From an uncultured Eubacteriales bacterium (GTDB lineage Bacteria > Bacillota > Clostridia > Eubacteriales > Anaerofustaceae), in assembly GCA_902796565.1 (NCBI GenBank), contig CADBPP010000127.1:1-6214 (forward strand): a stretch of DNA of 6,214 nucleotides, read 5' to 3'. Position 1 is the first letter of the stretch, and the number at the start of each line of letters is the position of its first letter. Shown in pieces: positions 5,124 to 6,214 of the stretch. The notes beneath the pieces were generated by a model. The model did not search any database, was not told where the DNA came from, and was given only the letters and a program-made list of their open reading frames with translations. The position numbers and the translations under genes are program-made.

Positions 5124-6098
5124 ATGAGCGACTACAGAAAAGTGATCACCAGGCCCGGGGAAGTTCTGGATTACGAGACCGTATTCGAGGAAAATCCCTA
5201 TCTGAGGACCGGAGTCCCGGAGAAGATGGGCAAGTCGGAAAAACTGGAGTATACCACCGCAGTTTACGAGAACGGTATCACCTACAACAAAAGAGCCTAT
5301 GTATACCTGCCCTACTGCTACGATCCGGAGGACAAAGAGAGGAAATACAATGTGCTCTATTTCCAGCATGGAAACACCTGCGAGCCGGCTATGTTCGCCG
5401 TCGGAGGGAACAAGTACATGTTTGACATGCTTTTTGATTCCGGGGAACTGGATCCCTGCATCATCGTATTCATCTCATATTACATGGATCCCATGAGGGA
5501 CGCCGAGATCCGTACTCAGTCCGGCGGAGCCGAAGCAGGCGACGGATGGACCCCCGGCCTTCCCGGCAACTTCGACAAGGAGATCGTACATGACATCATC
5601 CCCGCTGTGGAGCTTAAATACAACACATATCTCACCGACGCCTCCCCCGAGGGCATCAAGGCCACCAGGGATCACAGGGCCATGGCTGGCTACTCCAGGG
5701 GAGGAGCATGGACATGGAGGATGCTGCATTACGGATTCGAGTATTTCAGATGGTTCTGCCCCACCAGCGGAGGAATATCCTGCGATAAATTCATGCCGAT
5801 GCCTCCGGGAAGCGTTCCTTCACCCGTCATCACGGATCAGGAGAGGATCGACTATGTTCTGGAGCCCATCAAGGCTCATCCGGAACTGCCCTTCTTCATC
5901 TACGCGGGCAGCGGAGGAGTCCGTGACAGCCTGGCCCTGCGTACCCAGATCAAAAATCTCACCGAGCAGGATGGCTTCTCATACGGTCCCGATCCCACCA
6001 AGAACAATATCTACTATTCGATCTCGGATTACTATCATACAGATTACCTTGTTCCCTACTACTTCTGGAACTATCTGAAGATACTGTTCAAGCTCTGA
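5124..6098 (+). CDS. Cytoplasmic CE1-type carbohydrate esterase (alpha/beta hydrolase; feruloyl or acetyl esterase-like)
   Basis: A serine esterase of 324 residues with the alpha/beta-hydrolase fold. The nucleophile is Ser191 in AGYSRGGAWTW (188-198), preceded by ATRDHRA (180-186), an arrangement typical of xylan-associated CE1 esterases (RDHRA followed by G-x-S-x-G-G and TW). The oxyanion-hole strand is VLYFQHG (77-83). The likely acid is Asp268 in GSGGVRDSLAL, and the likely base is His305 in DYYHTDYL followed by the aromatic WNYLKILF C terminus. The segment MFDMLFDSGELDPCIIVF (99-116) also matches the family. No signal peptide, dockerin or carbohydrate-binding module is present, so it should act inside the cell on imported esters, unlike the secreted xylanase-linked members. 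AAGGAG (5112-5117) is 6 nt before the ATG. It has its own promoter; the GPH transporter lies upstream and a flavoprotein gene downstream. The acyl group (acetyl, feruloyl or other) cannot be told from sequence. Confidence 0.87.
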   Translation: MSDYRKVITRPGEVLDYETVFEENPYLRTGVPEKMGKSEKLEYTTAVYENGITYNKRAYVYLPYCYDPEDKERKYNVLYFQHGNTCEPAMFAVGGNKYMFDMLFDSGELDPCIIVFISYYMDPMRDAEIRTQSGGAEAGDGWTPGLPGNFDKEIVHDIIPAVELKYNTYLTDASPEGIKATRDHRAMAGYSRGGAWTWRMLHYGFEYFRWFCPTSGGISCDKFMPMPPGSVPSPVITDQERIDYVLEPIKAHPELPFFIYAGSGGVRDSLALRTQIKNLTEQDGFSYGPDPTKNNIYYSISDYYHTDYLVPYYFWNYLKILFKL

Positions 6099-6131
6099 AG
6101 ACAGGAAGATACAGCTGACACATAAATGACA

Positions 6132-6152
6132 GAGCCCGCCTGAGGCGGGCTC
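6132..6152 (+). terminator. Hairpin between the esterase and flavoprotein genes, without a T-run
   Basis: GAGCCCGCC (6132-6140) and GGCGGGCTC (6144-6152) form a perfect 9-bp stem around TGA, 33 bp after the esterase stop. The next bases (ccacagtataagg) contain no T-run, so this is either an inefficient or factor-assisted terminator or an intercistronic mRNA-stability hairpin. No promoter is evident between it and the next gene, which favours read-through and cotranscription. Confidence 0.5.
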
Positions 6153-6175
6153 CCACAGTATAAGGAGGAAAACAT

Positions 6176-6214
6176 ATGGCAAAGGTACTGCTTCTGAACG
6201 GAAGTCCCCACAGC
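6176..6214 (+). CDS. Start of a flavodoxin-fold NAD(P)H/FMN oxidoreductase (cut by window edge)
   Basis: Only 13 codons are visible, reading MAKVLLLNGSPHS. A short hydrophobic first beta-strand followed by NGSP-x-S is the FMN-phosphate-binding loop of the NADPH-dependent FMN reductase and iron-sulfur flavoprotein group. A strong ribosome binding site, AAGGAGG (6162-6168), lies 7 nt before the ATG. The gene starts 77 bp after the esterase stop on the same strand, with no clear promoter of its own, so it may share the esterase transcript. The family call rests on one motif, and substrate and subfamily cannot be judged. Confidence 0.72.
   Translation, partial: MAKVLLLNGSPHS

Overview
The window looks like chromosomal DNA of a low-to-mid GC Gram-positive anaerobe, most plausibly a gut or rumen member of the Clostridia (Lachnospiraceae-like). 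This placement is an inference. It rests on strong AGGAGG-type ribosome binding sites, near-consensus sigma-A promoters, the greA-lysS gene pair, a lysyl-tRNA synthetase with an added C-terminal tRNA-binding domain, and a plant-polymer style transporter/esterase pair. No rRNA, tRNA, CRISPR array, insertion sequence or phage gene was seen.

Layout. Positions 1-434 (minus strand) hold the N-terminal 144 residues of a deoxyribose-phosphate aldolase (deoC) that runs off the left edge. A 175-bp divergent intergenic region follows, with a near-perfect promoter for a housekeeping operon: greA (610-1083, transcript cleavage factor) and lysS (1102-3030, lysyl-tRNA synthetase, 642 aa with an EMAP-II/Trbp111-like C-terminal domain). 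A perfect 11-bp stem hairpin follows lysS. The 441-bp gap 3031-3471 holds that hairpin, about 200 bp with nothing recognisable, and an AT-rich promoter region.

The right half looks like a catabolic or accessory cassette. A 491-aa transporter of the GPH (MelB-like) family (3472-4947) has its own promoter and a strong intrinsic terminator. A 324-aa CE1-type alpha/beta-hydrolase esterase without a signal peptide (5124-6098) also has its own promoter. After a U-less hairpin, the first 13 codons of a flavodoxin-fold NAD(P)H/FMN oxidoreductase (6176 onward) reach the right edge. The simplest joint reading is that an acylated small glycoside or other ester is imported and de-esterified in the cytoplasm, possibly followed by a redox step on the released moiety. 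This is inferred from adjacency and from the predicted cytosolic location of the esterase.

The points most worth a second look are: a MelB-family transporter in which all four classical ion/sugar-coupling charged residues appear to be replaced; near-identical leader architecture (GC hairpin, then CGGAAAGGA) upstream of the transporter and the esterase although they have separate promoters; and the EMAP-II domain fused to LysRS.
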